From contig NC_087071.1 of NCBI RefSeq assembly GCF_963678635.1, positions 11,607,088 to 11,671,087 on the forward strand: a stretch of 64,000 nt of DNA, in the 5' to 3' direction. Of the stretch, positions 10,501 through 20,250 are shown piece after piece (position 1 is the first letter of the stretch; the number at the start of each line of letters is the position of its first letter). This DNA comes from Symsagittifera roscoffensis (lineage: Eukaryota; Xenacoelomorpha; Acoela; Convolutidae). Below the pieces are notes generated by a model. The model searched no databases, was not told the origin of the DNA, and saw nothing but the letters and a program-made list of their open reading frames with translations. The translations under genes were made by a program, and so were the position numbers.

Positions 10501-11305
10501 AGTCCGGTCAATGTCCTCATTGAATCGCGCAATGTTCGTAAAGTGGTGACAGTGTCATCGAACAGAATTTACAAAATGCACGAAATTACTTTTATCCACG
10601 TCACATCGACTCACTGCAGAATATAAATGGCAGCATACTACATCACTATAGCCTCCAAATTCTTTCAATAATCTTCACATTAAGGATATGACTTAAGATA
10701 AAACATAGTTTCTGACTTCCATTGTCAATGTCCAGATTAAAACTTTTTCTCTTAGATTTAAAAGGTGTTGGCTTGCAGGACAGTCCTGCCAACCAACAAG
10801 CTAAAATTATCCTACTATGCTCCTTCCCTTCGGAAATCTTGCTTGTTTATTGTCCTGAATATTAAAACTAAGAAACTTTGTGGTTAGAAAGAACAATGCA
10901 ACAACCTCCCTCCTCAAGAAGTTACTCAAGTTTTTCATGTCACCACAAAGTGATCAGTCTTCCTAAGTGATTAAAAACAATCATGCAGGCTGGAATATTT
11001 AAATATACTCTTCCCTTAAGCCTTTCTAAATAAATAATAAGTGTCTCTAAAGCCACTTCTGCTAAAATCAAAATGCAAATTTATAAATGCAACAATTTCA
11101 AAACTCAACAAAATGTTTCAGTTTTCTATTACAACTTGGTTGCTTGGTTTCTCACTTGAGTTTTTCACACACGTAAAACAATTCTGAGTTTTAAGTTTTC
11201 TTCATCACTCCTTTGTTCTCTTCTTTTTTCGTCGTTTAGAAGTTCTAAAACTTCTAAATTCTTCTAATTCTCTTTCTTGTTGCCTCTTGTTTTCTCGACC
11301 ATTCA
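10501..11305 (-). other. 3' untranslated region of element C
   Basis: About 800 bp between the ORF3 stop and the PPT, AT-richer than the ORFs. No further reading frame is supported. Confidence 0.6.
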
Positions 11306-13258
11306 TCAATGTTCCATTTCTTCCTCCTGTGATACTGACTCCGCACTTTCGGTTTCCGTGTCTTGTAGCACATCCTTGGCTATCCTGACGCTGTTGGAAG
11401 CCGTCCTCCAACACTTCTGCTCTTCTACCCTCTGTTTAGAGCAAGGTAGGGGATCCACGTTGGATTCTCTGTTTCTGCAGAAACTGTTGTGGAGACACAA
11501 CGTCACGTTTCTCTCCAAATCTTCTTTCAGCATCTCTGCCTTCTCATTTCCACTACGCTCACTCGTTCTGGAAATTCTTTTCACGGCGGTGGTCACTGCA
11601 TTCCGATGAGTCACGAGAGCTCGCTTGAAAGCTCCTGCCCCAATGTCCAGCTGATATTCACTGTACACCCTGCCGTGCTTCGACATATGCTTTTTCGCAT
11701 GATCGTACAACCATGCAGTCATGTTGGCTCTGAACCATGGCATCAATCGTTTTCTCGCCCATATCTTCTTCATTTCCATCGGAATGTTTAGAACTTTGCA
11801 CATTGTCTCAAAAAGATCTAAATCTTTTAGACAATCTAATTTCCGCAATTGTTCTCTCGTCGGCGCCTCCTGTCTATTATTTTCTCTCACATGAGCTTCC
11901 AGCCATCGTATCGCCATCATAACTCCCACTATCACTATTGTTACGGGCTGTGATGAATCTGGTAAACCCATGGAGAGCAGCTCTCCAGAGTCCCAGATCA
12001 ACATCAGATTACTACGCTTGGGATACCACCAGGTCTGCAGCAAGCAGTGGCAAGGAAACTCGTCATGCGTCAACATGATGCTCCTCCAATTACGTTTTCC
12101 CGAAGCTTCCAGCAATGGTTCCACTTCCATCATCACTCGGTGGATTTCATCATTCTCATCTACTGCCTTGTAATCTGTGACAGTTGATCCTCTCTGTTTC
12201 TGTTTCTCAAAGTCACTGAAGTTCCCGCTCACATATCCCATGAACTTCTTTCCTAGTATTGACTCCAACTCTTCTTTGGTTCTCTCTGGAATTGCTGAGA
12301 ACATCTTACATAGTAACTCGTAAGACTTTTCAGACATTCTCGCCAATCTCACACACTTCGGCACTGAGAAGGCTTGATCCACGATCGTTCTTGTACTTTT
12401 CACGTCCACAGCCACAAAATGCACAGTATATCTGCTCTTGCACATTGGAGCCAACGTTGAACCCACCAAATATCGTGCTCCTGATGGTCTACAGTAAGTT
12501 TCGCTGTGTCTGATGTTCATCTCCGTTTCGATTGCTTCCCTCCATTTTCCTAGATATTTCTGCTCAGTCTGCAGAACTCCTGGGAATACTTCTACGCTGA
12601 TGGCTGTGACCATCTCATGTTTCTGTTCTAGATTCAATAGTGACTCTAAAGAACCAAACATGCTGTAGAATCCTAGTGCTGTCACTAGATTCACATCGGT
12701 TCCTCCATGGCAATCTGCTATCAGTTCCGTTTCCGTTCTTGCTTTCATCACTACATTTCCAAACAATACTGTCAATTGCTTGTGTTGTTTCTCCAGGGTT
12801 TTCACACAGTCTAGACTTCCACAAACGTGACCCTCTAGTCCACAGACTTCCGCCAGACAGCTACCAGGCTTGACCCAGTCTTCTGGTCCCCAGCCAGGCA
12901 ACTCTACTTTATCTTCTCCGTTGCTCTTAGAGGCCGTTATCATCACATTATATATGATGTTGAGGTCACGCAGGTTACAGTCTGCATTCAGTTCCCTCTG
13001 TACGTCTTGTGTCGCCCGTAATATTGAGTCAGCGTTGGGACTAGGACACCATGATGGCCTCATCAATTCCCACACTGCCATCAAGCTCGTTCTCAGTAAT
13101 TCATCTGAGAATCCCAACCCAAACTCCACTCTTTTGTCGGATTTTGGTACTGAAGGTGCAGTCACCTCTTCTTCCAAGACCAATCCCAATTTGGCCTGTG
13201 GAATGTTAACGCTCTTAATCGTTACAATTCTGGACGTCCAGAATCTTAGTAACACCGC
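11306..13258 (-). CDS. Accessory ORF3 of element C, unknown protein
   Basis: 650 sense codons are open to the stop at 11306. There is no ATG at the start: the frame is continuous with ORF2 across one TAG (13261-13259), so it is either a readthrough product or the result of a recent nonsense mutation. The protein is soluble-looking, with cysteines scattered between about residues 140 and 165, one hydrophobic stretch (VTIVIVGVMMAIRWL) too short for a sure membrane helix, and a basic C-terminal third with LFETMCKVLNIPME, MPWFRANMTAWLYD and AFKRALVTHRNAVTT. That third is conserved in elements A (24144-24758) and B (54900-55512), which kept it despite large deletions. I recognise no family. A structural or nucleic-acid-binding role is possible but unproven. 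Confidence 0.65.
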   Translation of the reverse strand, partial: AVLLRFWTSRIVTIKSVNIPQAKLGLVLEEEVTAPSVPKSDKRVEFGLGFSDELLRTSLMAVWELMRPSWCPSPNADSILRATQDVQRELNADCNLRDLNIIYNVMITASKSNGEDKVELPGWGPEDWVKPGSCLAEVCGLEGHVCGSLDCVKTLEKQHKQLTVLFGNVVMKARTETELIADCHGGTDVNLVTALGFYSMFGSLESLLNLEQKHEMVTAISVEVFPGVLQTEQKYLGKWREAIETEMNIRHSETYCRPSGARYLVGSTLAPMCKSRYTVHFVAVDVKSTRTIVDQAFSVPKCVRLARMSEKSYELLCKMFSAIPERTKEELESILGKKFMGYVSGNFSDFEKQKQRGSTVTDYKAVDENDEIHRVMMEVEPLLEASGKRNWRSIMLTHDEFPCHCLLQTWWYPKRSNLMLIWDSGELLSMGLPDSSQPVTIVIVGVMMAIRWLEAHVRENNRQEAPTREQLRKLDCLKDLDLFETMCKVLNIPMEMKKIWARKRLMPWFRANMTAWLYDHAKKHMSKHGRVYSEYQLDIGAGAFKRALVTHRNAVTTAVKRISRTSERSGNEKAEMLKEDLERNVTLCLHNSFCRNRESNVDPLPCSKQRVEEQKCWRTASNSVRIAKDVLQDTETESAESVSQEEEMEH

Positions 13259-16198
13259 CTACTCATAATCAAAGAAGCAATCGCGTATGTCTTCACTCAG
13301 GAAAGGATTGTACGCTTTTCCTATAATCCCGGATACGTAGCTATATGACTTCTTCTTGATCGGTCCACAGTATTCACTGGATTTCGGCAATGCTCCCATA
13401 GATTCTTTAGTGAGTCTCAACTCCTTGTTTGAGAATCTCCTGATCTCGTCTATCTTTTTCATGGGTTCCAATTCTTCAGGTTCTTTCATGTTCACCCTCA
13501 TCGGTTTACTTTGCTGCATCTCCAGCATTGCTAGTAAGAACAAGGCTTTCGCTTGCTCATCGCCTTCCCTCAACATTTTAACACAAGTGTTTAATGCAGG
13601 TACTGAAATCTGCTCTATCAGGAATCGAATGAAACAGAGAGCGTCTCTCCGCTTCGCACACGCTACTGCTGCTCCCTCCTGGACTATCAGATCCCTCAGA
13701 TTCGTCATAAGGAAAACCTTTTCTTCTTTTGATCTCTTTCTTTCTTCTGAATCATATTCTTCGCGAGTCAGTCCCATCATGCACCAGGCGAACCTGAGTT
13801 GTAACTCTGTCCTTACGTAAGGTACTGCCACGAGAGCATGTATTCTTGGCGTAGTCCTCATTTCTTCCTCGAAATACCTCAACACTACTGCTTTCCATGG
13901 AAGGCTCACTAACTGCTCGATCGTTTCCGCCTCTACGTCAGACGACGCCAAAGTTCCATACGCCTTCTGCTTGAGGGTGGTGCCTTGCAACATCATTTCC
14001 AGATAACCCTCCATGGCTTTTTCGTCTTCCAGGGCCATTACATACCCTCTAGCCGAGTTTCGGTATTCCAACATCTCCATGTATCCACCGGTGGGTTCAT
14101 CTATCGACACTGTCTCCGACACGGTTAGTCGGTTGTATTCCACTGGTGTTAGTTGTCCTGCAACACTTCCCTTTCCATGATTCATGGGAGACGGCTTGAA
14201 GTCCCTCATTTTGCTCTCTCCACATTGGCTGAGTATTTCCATTTCTAACGTTGCTCCAGTCAGAGTGCGGTCACTCCTTTTGGATTTATAACCGGTTGAC
14301 TTTATCCCCGCCATGAGAATGGGTGGCACCATCGCTATATCGGTTAATATTCTATCTGTGCCAGACAATTGATAATCACCTTGCCCCAAATCCATGACTT
14401 CTTCGACTCGCTTCCTTTTCGCTGAGTTACCAGCTTTCATCGATATTTCTGAATCCACTTTCGTCTTCCCAACTCTCCTCGGCATCACTCTGCTGCCTAA
14501 CTTCATTTTCATCGCATTGATTTTATCAATCACCATTTTCGATCGCATCGTCCCTCTCCTGGTTCTTGACAGATACACCACCTCTCCTTCATCGTCCTGC
14601 GGTGTCATCTTGATGGGAGAATTCGCTTCACTCTCATCAGTAGCTGAGTCGATCAACAACTCACTCAGTCTCCCTTCACACTCATCAAGCTTGTCAAGTA
14701 TTTCTCTCATCAAGGGTTGATTGAGACCTGTTTTGAGAATGGACTGGGTCCCATAGCTCTGAATCACGGTCCAGACTTCTTCCATAAACGCCACTCTGTC
14801 CAGCTTACATCCCGTCCTACTCTCGTGGTCTCGGTGATGTACTTCCCATTCTTCTTCGGGCAGCGTTCCCAAGAAAGGTACTCTGGCTGAGGCCTCTATT
14901 CTTCTCCTCCTAGGTGATTCCATGAGGATTCTCTGGTCGTTATTTCTTGAATTGCCAGGAGAGCTGCTCTCCGGCAAATTCCGTTCCATTTCCATAAAGG
15001 CTGACGGAGGCTCCAGTGTCGAGATGCCTTCATCCGCTGGCTCAGTCGTTTCCAACGTTTCTGCATTGTTCTCAAGATCACTGAAGATATTGAAATCCAG
15101 GCTGGATGTTCCTCCTGTCGATGCCCTGTCGTCTTCCCCACCAGCTTGATCTTGTTGCATGGGTTCTTCCGTCTGACGGCTTCCACCCTGTCCGTCATCT
15201 CCTTCTGACTTATCCTTGTTCGAGCTCGATGGTCCTTGTTCGTCATTGTCGGCTTCTTCCTGGAATCTCGGTATGAGCAATGTACCGGCTGATTTGTCTT
15301 CCTCTTCTCCATGGACCACTTTGATTTCTTCACAGCCGAATGGTGCTAGGAAGGTTCTCGTCTGCAATATTCCTCCCACTTCCATCTCCTTTTTCACACT
15401 GGTCAGGATTAATGAGGCTTCAGGCAATTCTGTCCTGCCTCTCATTCTCATCGGAGTTAAGCCTAGTTCCTTCCATTCCTCATCAAATCTTCCAGGCTTG
15501 GGAGTAGCGGCGTTGCTTATTCGCCTTCTCGTCGCTTGATCCGTGTATGCAAATCGCGTGTACTGCAACACGGCGGCATTTCTCCCCACGAAGTATGGAT
15601 CCATCGTCACCGAGAAATTCCCTACTCTCCTTTCATTGGTTTCGAATGCTCTCAATCTAGGAGTTTGTACTACGGAGACTGCTCCGAGCAGCATCCTTCT
15701 TATCAGAGGGAATTCAGGGATTGCTTCCGGTAGCTTCTTGTAATCGCCCCAGTCCTTCGTCTCTTCTCTCACTTTGTGATAGGCTGCTGTGAGACGAGGC
15801 ACTCTGCTCATCTCACCATTCGTTTTGTCATAGGGCCTCAGATTCCAAAGCTTTGGAAACACCTCGATGTGTCCTCTTTCTACTTCTCCCATGCGGTCAC
15901 AGAAGTGATCGTCAAAATTGATGACTGTCATCTCCGGCTCCGATATTTTCGCAAACAACAGATCTTCAAACATGAGCTCCCGCAGTGTGTGCTGCTCACA
16001 CCAGTTCAGTGTACTACCGTCCACTGCCGATATGAGGTTCAGGTGCAGCACCGACCTCCTATATGCTTCCACTTTAACGTCAGGGAACGCAAAGGTGACT
16101 GCTGGTCCATAGATCACTGTCACGAACTCCGTGACTCCTCTGATCAGCGCCAAGGGATCGGTCCTCATAGCCAAGCTCAGATCTGTTAATAGCGGCAT
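13259..16198 (-). CDS. Accessory ORF2 of element C, unknown protein
   Basis: A 979-residue frame. I place the start at the ATG at 16198, within ATGCCGCTATTAA, so that it overlaps the ORF1 stop by 13 bases. A longer frame upstream is only the shadow of ORF1. Residues 1 to about 310 look globular (start MPLLTDLSLAMRTD). About 310-420 is acidic, Ser/Gln-rich and probably disordered. A middle part carries basic patches such as RRRRIE and KRKRVEE. The C-terminal 300 residues are alpha-helical in character. No signal peptide, membrane span or known catalytic motif is visible, and I recognise no family. It ends in FFDYE followed by TAG and then the ORF3 frame. Overlap with ORF1 suggests translation by reinitiation or frameshift, or a subgenomic or spliced RNA. 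Confidence 0.65.
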   Translation of the reverse strand: MPLLTDLSLAMRTDPLALIRGVTEFVTVIYGPAVTFAFPDVKVEAYRRSVLHLNLISAVDGSTLNWCEQHTLRELMFEDLLFAKISEPEMTVINFDDHFCDRMGEVERGHIEVFPKLWNLRPYDKTNGEMSRVPRLTAAYHKVREETKDWGDYKKLPEAIPEFPLIRRMLLGAVSVVQTPRLRAFETNERRVGNFSVTMDPYFVGRNAAVLQYTRFAYTDQATRRRISNAATPKPGRFDEEWKELGLTPMRMRGRTELPEASLILTSVKKEMEVGGILQTRTFLAPFGCEEIKVVHGEEEDKSAGTLLIPRFQEEADNDEQGPSSSNKDKSEGDDGQGGSRQTEEPMQQDQAGGEDDRASTGGTSSLDFNIFSDLENNAETLETTEPADEGISTLEPPSAFMEMERNLPESSSPGNSRNNDQRILMESPRRRRIEASARVPFLGTLPEEEWEVHHRDHESRTGCKLDRVAFMEEVWTVIQSYGTQSILKTGLNQPLMREILDKLDECEGRLSELLIDSATDESEANSPIKMTPQDDEGEVVYLSRTRRGTMRSKMVIDKINAMKMKLGSRVMPRRVGKTKVDSEISMKAGNSAKRKRVEEVMDLGQGDYQLSGTDRILTDIAMVPPILMAGIKSTGYKSKRSDRTLTGATLEMEILSQCGESKMRDFKPSPMNHGKGSVAGQLTPVEYNRLTVSETVSIDEPTGGYMEMLEYRNSARGYVMALEDEKAMEGYLEMMLQGTTLKQKAYGTLASSDVEAETIEQLVSLPWKAVVLRYFEEEMRTTPRIHALVAVPYVRTELQLRFAWCMMGLTREEYDSEERKRSKEEKVFLMTNLRDLIVQEGAAVACAKRRDALCFIRFLIEQISVPALNTCVKMLREGDEQAKALFLLAMLEMQQSKPMRVNMKEPEELEPMKKIDEIRRFSNKELRLTKESMGALPKSSEYCGPIKKKSYSYVSGIIGKAYNPFLSEDIRDCFFDYE

Positions 16199-19100
16199 GC
16201 CTCCAACATGTCGTCTAACATCCTCCTCTCTATCAATTGTTTCGTCTTCTCCGGTTCCAAAGCGATTTGCTGCAAGAGATATTGGATCAGAGTGTGTCTC
16301 AGGTCTCTTATTTTGTTCCACGAGTCCGTGGACTTCTTCATATCCAGGCTCCTCACTCTCTCTTTCATCTGCTCTGGACAACGTGCTAGTTTCATTAGTC
16401 CTCCCAAGTTTCCGTGAGTTATTGCGATCAATGTCAGAAGTCCATCTAGTCGCAGGTTCTGTATTCCATCCGTAAGCAGTATCGCCGGTCCTTTCACGAA
16501 AATCTCCGCTCCGAATGTCACGAACAAGGCTATTAATTCCACTATCGATACTTTCACTACTGCTTGGAGGAATTCCTTTATCAAATAGTGCGAGACTTTC
16601 GGGTAAACTTTTGCCAAGAAGGACGCGGTCCATCCGGCTCCCAACCCTTCTAGCATGCTGTCTGTCCTTTCAAATCCCTCCTGTCCCTTCACTTCCTGGG
16701 TCCAGAAGGTTTCCAGAGTAATCTGACACATTCTGTTCACGAACTCAGCTGTCTTTTCTCCGGCATTTTCCGCCAGGTTCACCTCCTTCAACAAGTAGGC
16801 GTGTATCTTAGTGATCATTACTGGGCCTTGCTGAAAAGCATCTGCACCCAATGCCGCTACTCTAGGATTCAGGTGTAGCCACTGGTTTGCTTCCGGCTTG
16901 GTTCTCAGCACCATCGCTTCCAGATGAGCTCTCGTCTCCAGTGAATTCTTTCTTCTCGTGTCTTCACTCGCCACTTCCATTGCTCGGAACCACAAGTCGT
17001 TGGACATTGCCGTGATCACTCGATGGTCATCATCTATTCCTGGTTTCAGTTTGAGTTGCCGACTGAAGTTGGACAGTTCCAACCCCAGCACTTCGTCCAA
17101 CACTAACATGTGTAGCGCGTGGTCCTTGAATCCTCTCATCGCGTTTGAGATATCTGACCATACTGCAGGCAGTTCAGCCTTAAGTGGCCTCAGGTTCTCC
17201 ATTTCTATCATGCGATTCGGGGCTGATATGATCACATCATATTTTCCTTCCGAAAGTAAGGCTACCATTGCATACACAAATTTCAGTCCATCCGGGAGAT
17301 GTGCATATCCCGGAGACAACGCAAATACTACTCTCAACGTCACTTTATTGAATGATCCCTCCTTCGTCGCATCCACCACTTCACCCATCGACTCCAGGAT
17401 GTCTTTTATCGCTGGCCATACTGCGTTTTCTGCTGTTGCAGGATCTCTGAGCCTGCTCAGAAAACCTCTACTGTGTAGATGGTCATTGATGCCAGCAAAC
17501 ACAATCGTTATCGGGTTCATTTCTGTCTGCCTTTGTACCCCTATAGCCAATGACACTGATTGCAATAGGTCTAGGTCAACTGCGGCCAGCATTATGACGT
17601 CCGGCCAAAACAAAGACTTAGAGGTGTACACGAACTCTGAATTCGCTACTACCATGATTTTGGCCTTTCTCATCTCTGCTTTGTCGTAGGCGGCGAAGAT
17701 GGTCTCATCTTTCTTTATCGCTGTCAATCCGCCATATCTCTGGGCATCACCATCTTGGTTCACTAGTTTTGGGTACACTCTCTCCTTCACATGACCAGGT
17801 GGTGTCGTCAGTTGCCTAAATATCTTCACGTGTTGTCCAATCGGCGCTCTCGCCATCAGGAATCTTCCTGGTCTTTCTTCACGATTCCTCTCATCATGGT
17901 TCAATCTCACATCTTGCAACGGTCTTGCATTCACAGGTCCCATTGTGTTGTTGGAGGGCAGTCCCTCCAAATCGGCAAATCTCAAGGCCGTCGTGGAACT
18001 GAAATTTATGCTAGCGGGTATCAACCAGTCTACGCCGGTTATCGAGTATAATCTGCTGACGGATAGCGTCGCTCCATTCAGCATCCTCCTTGCATCTTCA
18101 ATGAAGCTTACTCTCTGTAGGTCCAGCTTCATCAGTTCGTCTTTGTATATATGCCAGGGAGACGGTATGGATCGAGACCACAACAATGAGCCTCTGCTCG
18201 GTCTCTCCTCTCGGCTGGTACTCGTCGTCTCCGATCTAGTGTCCGACCTAGATGTGCCTGCTACTTCTTCGATTGGTTGGTTGACAGGTCCTATACTTCT
18301 CCTAGGATGAATTGTCCTCCTCATCGGTGCTTCTCCCAACCGATCCTGCACGTCTGTTCTTCGACCTGGTTCACTGGAGCTTTGTTGCCGGTAATTCGTA
18401 ACGGCTGGGACCGTACCCAGGCGTGTTTCCAGGCTAGGAGGCACAAAGGTGGTAATTACCGCATCACTCACCGTTCCCCCTTCCTTCAGCACTCCTGTGT
18501 CAAAGAGTTCTGCTTCCAGCTCCTCCAACCGTTCTTGGAAGACTCGATTCAACCAAGCTTGTCCTTCGATACTGTCGAAGTGGATGCCATCCGTGGTCAG
18601 TCTGGCCTGATCCATGGCTCTCAACTCATGCTCAATGTCCATGAGGATCATCCTTCCGGCATTTCGATTTGCTAGGTTCCTCAAGATGTTGTTCCATCTC
18701 ATGACTCCCTCGTTGTGCCTCCTTCCTGATGCTGTCAGGCTTCTCGTATTCATTGGCACCGTGCAAACGGTCAGTACCGCGCAACTGATTTTCTGCCAGA
18801 GGGTAGTGAACAAACACACCATCATTGACTCCCACAGTGCTTCCTGCTCGTCTGATCCTCTGGAGATGTCATTCGTCCCAACTAAGATCATCACATTGGG
18901 AATCTTCCCTGGATTCATCAGTTCCACTATCCGATATAATTGGGCTATTGTCGCGCCTCCAAAGGCCATCACCGTGGTGACCCACGAGGTCCTCAAATTC
19001 GACAGCACTCTGACTAAACTGTCTCCCAATATCAGGTGAGATGTCCCGAGTGGTGGTTGCTGCAGGTTCACAGCCGGGCTCCAGGTAGCTCGATTGAAGC

Positions 19101-20250
19101 AGGCTCTCGGATCTGTCTCCGGAACTCCCGTGAAATTATACTTCAATTGATTATTCTTCTGCACGTCTATTATACGAGACACTTTCTTCACTGGCATCTT
19201 CCGTACTTTCCTCTCTGGGATTCTCGAGCTCCCCATGAGTGGTGTCACGTTACTCATCCCTTGTCTGATTACTGTCTGGGAGAGTTGTACTCTGACCGTA
19301 TCGTCAATCGTTCCATAGGGTGCGGTCACCCCGGAACCTGGTGCATTCTTGTTAGCGACCAATCGTCCAGCTGTCTCTATCAGTTTTCTCACTGTCTGTT
19401 CTACGACGGGATCACCCAAGGTGTCACTAGGATCCGGGATTGTTACTCGGTTCGTCTCTGCTGGAAGCCGTGTCTCCGTTGTTTGACTCATTTCTCGAGG
19501 TGTCAAGAGCTCCATCGGGGACTGCCCACGAGGAATATCCCTTGCAGGTATCACTTTCTCAATGGCCGTTGTCAACGCCGCCTGTTCCGATCGCTCTTTG
19601 TATTCCTGCCTTAAGCGTTCGATCTCTTGACCCTGCTTTTTGTTGCAGTCTTCAAACAACTTTCTCCACATGTCCCGGTCTTCCTCCATCGCCAGCATGG
19701 TCTTCGTCATATCGTCTAACTCCTTCTTCGTACTTCTCAGCTGATCGTTCATCTCGTCCAGATCTTGTATGGTTTGGTTCGTCTGAACCTTCTGTGTTAC
19801 TTTCGCCCTTTTTGGTGGCACAGCTGCTCTCAGTGGTGAACCAGACGAGGTCGCCTCGCTGTTCATCTCCCGATGGATTCTCCTCAGCCCAGGTTTAGGC
19901 TTAGAGGGCATTGGCATCTTACCTGGTTGGTAAGTCCTAGAACTTCCCAATCCAGGCTCATTCGCCAAGTCACTCCCTGAGAGAGCCCCGTTTCTCCACC
20001 TCATCACTCTCATGTTCGGGCGGTCTAGTACTCCTCTTTCTCCATATGCTGCCATCAACAGGACTTCCGTGGGGCGGTCCCCACGGTTGTCGTGCCCCAA
20101 GATGTTGATCAGGGCGGTCAGCAACATGACCACCTCTGGGTCCTCCAGAGCGAAGTCTCGTTCGATCAGCCGACGATAGATCGCATCTACCATCGGTCCT
20201 ACATATGCCTCTGCCAGGTCCATCAATTCATCCAGGTTGAAGTTGTCCAT
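16186..20250 (-). CDS. Accessory ORF1 of element C: coiled coil plus two SGNH-type domains
   Basis: 1354 residues starting at ATG 20250. About 160-230 is a charged heptad-rich coiled coil. Residues 404-575 form an SGNH/GDSL hydrolase domain: block I HLILGDSLVRVL (nucleophile Ser411), a block II glycine in AFGGA (431-432), block III VGTNDISRG (Asn460) and block V TTDGIHFD (Asp554, His557). All four SGNH residues are present, so the domain may be an active esterase. Residues 863-1090 look like a second, diverged copy: VVANSEF (Ser871), FAGINDHLH (Asn922) and GIDDDHRVIT (Asp1073, His1076). The last 260 residues are helical and unassigned. GDSL-type esterase domains are known in ORF1 of some non-LTR elements and in bdelloid rotifer LTR elements. 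The substrate here is unknown. The uninterrupted frame contrasts with the wrecked copy in B. Confidence 0.85.
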   Translation of the reverse strand: MDNFNLDELMDLAEAYVGPMVDAIYRRLIERDFALEDPEVVMLLTALINILGHDNRGDRPTEVLLMAAYGERGVLDRPNMRVMRWRNGALSGSDLANEPGLGSSRTYQPGKMPMPSKPKPGLRRIHREMNSEATSSGSPLRAAVPPKRAKVTQKVQTNQTIQDLDEMNDQLRSTKKELDDMTKTMLAMEEDRDMWRKLFEDCNKKQGQEIERLRQEYKERSEQAALTTAIEKVIPARDIPRGQSPMELLTPREMSQTTETRLPAETNRVTIPDPSDTLGDPVVEQTVRKLIETAGRLVANKNAPGSGVTAPYGTIDDTVRVQLSQTVIRQGMSNVTPLMGSSRIPERKVRKMPVKKVSRIIDVQKNNQLKYNFTGVPETDPRACFNRATWSPAVNLQQPPLGTSHLILGDSLVRVLSNLRTSWVTTVMAFGGATIAQLYRIVELMNPGKIPNVMILVGTNDISRGSDEQEALWESMMVCLFTTLWQKISCAVLTVCTVPMNTRSLTASGRRHNEGVMRWNNILRNLANRNAGRMILMDIEHELRAMDQARLTTDGIHFDSIEGQAWLNRVFQERLEELEAELFDTGVLKEGGTVSDAVITTFVPPSLETRLGTVPAVTNYRQQSSSEPGRRTDVQDRLGEAPMRRTIHPRRSIGPVNQPIEEVAGTSRSDTRSETTSTSREERPSRGSLLWSRSIPSPWHIYKDELMKLDLQRVSFIEDARRMLNGATLSVSRLYSITGVDWLIPASINFSSTTALRFADLEGLPSNNTMGPVNARPLQDVRLNHDERNREERPGRFLMARAPIGQHVKIFRQLTTPPGHVKERVYPKLVNQDGDAQRYGGLTAIKKDETIFAAYDKAEMRKAKIMVVANSEFVYTSKSLFWPDVIMLAAVDLDLLQSVSLAIGVQRQTEMNPITIVFAGINDHLHSRGFLSRLRDPATAENAVWPAIKDILESMGEVVDATKEGSFNKVTLRVVFALSPGYAHLPDGLKFVYAMVALLSEGKYDVIISAPNRMIEMENLRPLKAELPAVWSDISNAMRGFKDHALHMLVLDEVLGLELSNFSRQLKLKPGIDDDHRVITAMSNDLWFRAMEVASEDTRRKNSLETRAHLEAMVLRTKPEANQWLHLNPRVAALGADAFQQGPVMITKIHAYLLKEVNLAENAGEKTAEFVNRMCQITLETFWTQEVKGQEGFERTDSMLEGLGAGWTASFLAKVYPKVSHYLIKEFLQAVVKVSIVELIALFVTFGAEIFVKGPAILLTDGIQNLRLDGLLTLIAITHGNLGGLMKLARCPEQMKERVRSLDMKKSTDSWNKIRDLRHTLIQYLLQQIALEPEKTKQLIERRMLDDMLEACRY

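Noticed and set aside
11306-13258. Envelope-like protein in ORF3
   Set aside because: No signal peptide, no furin-like site followed by a fusion peptide, and only one short hydrophobic stretch.
16199-16633. A start of ORF2 at 16633 giving 1124 residues
   Set aside because: The extra N-terminal part overlaps ORF1 coding sequence in another frame. The ATG at 16198 sits at the ORF1 stop and begins a more plausible protein.
12870-19898. Many plus-strand open frames of 60-243 codons opposite element C's ORFs
   Set aside because: They are antisense shadows of ORF1-ORF3, with low-complexity Ser/Leu-rich translations and no family resemblance.
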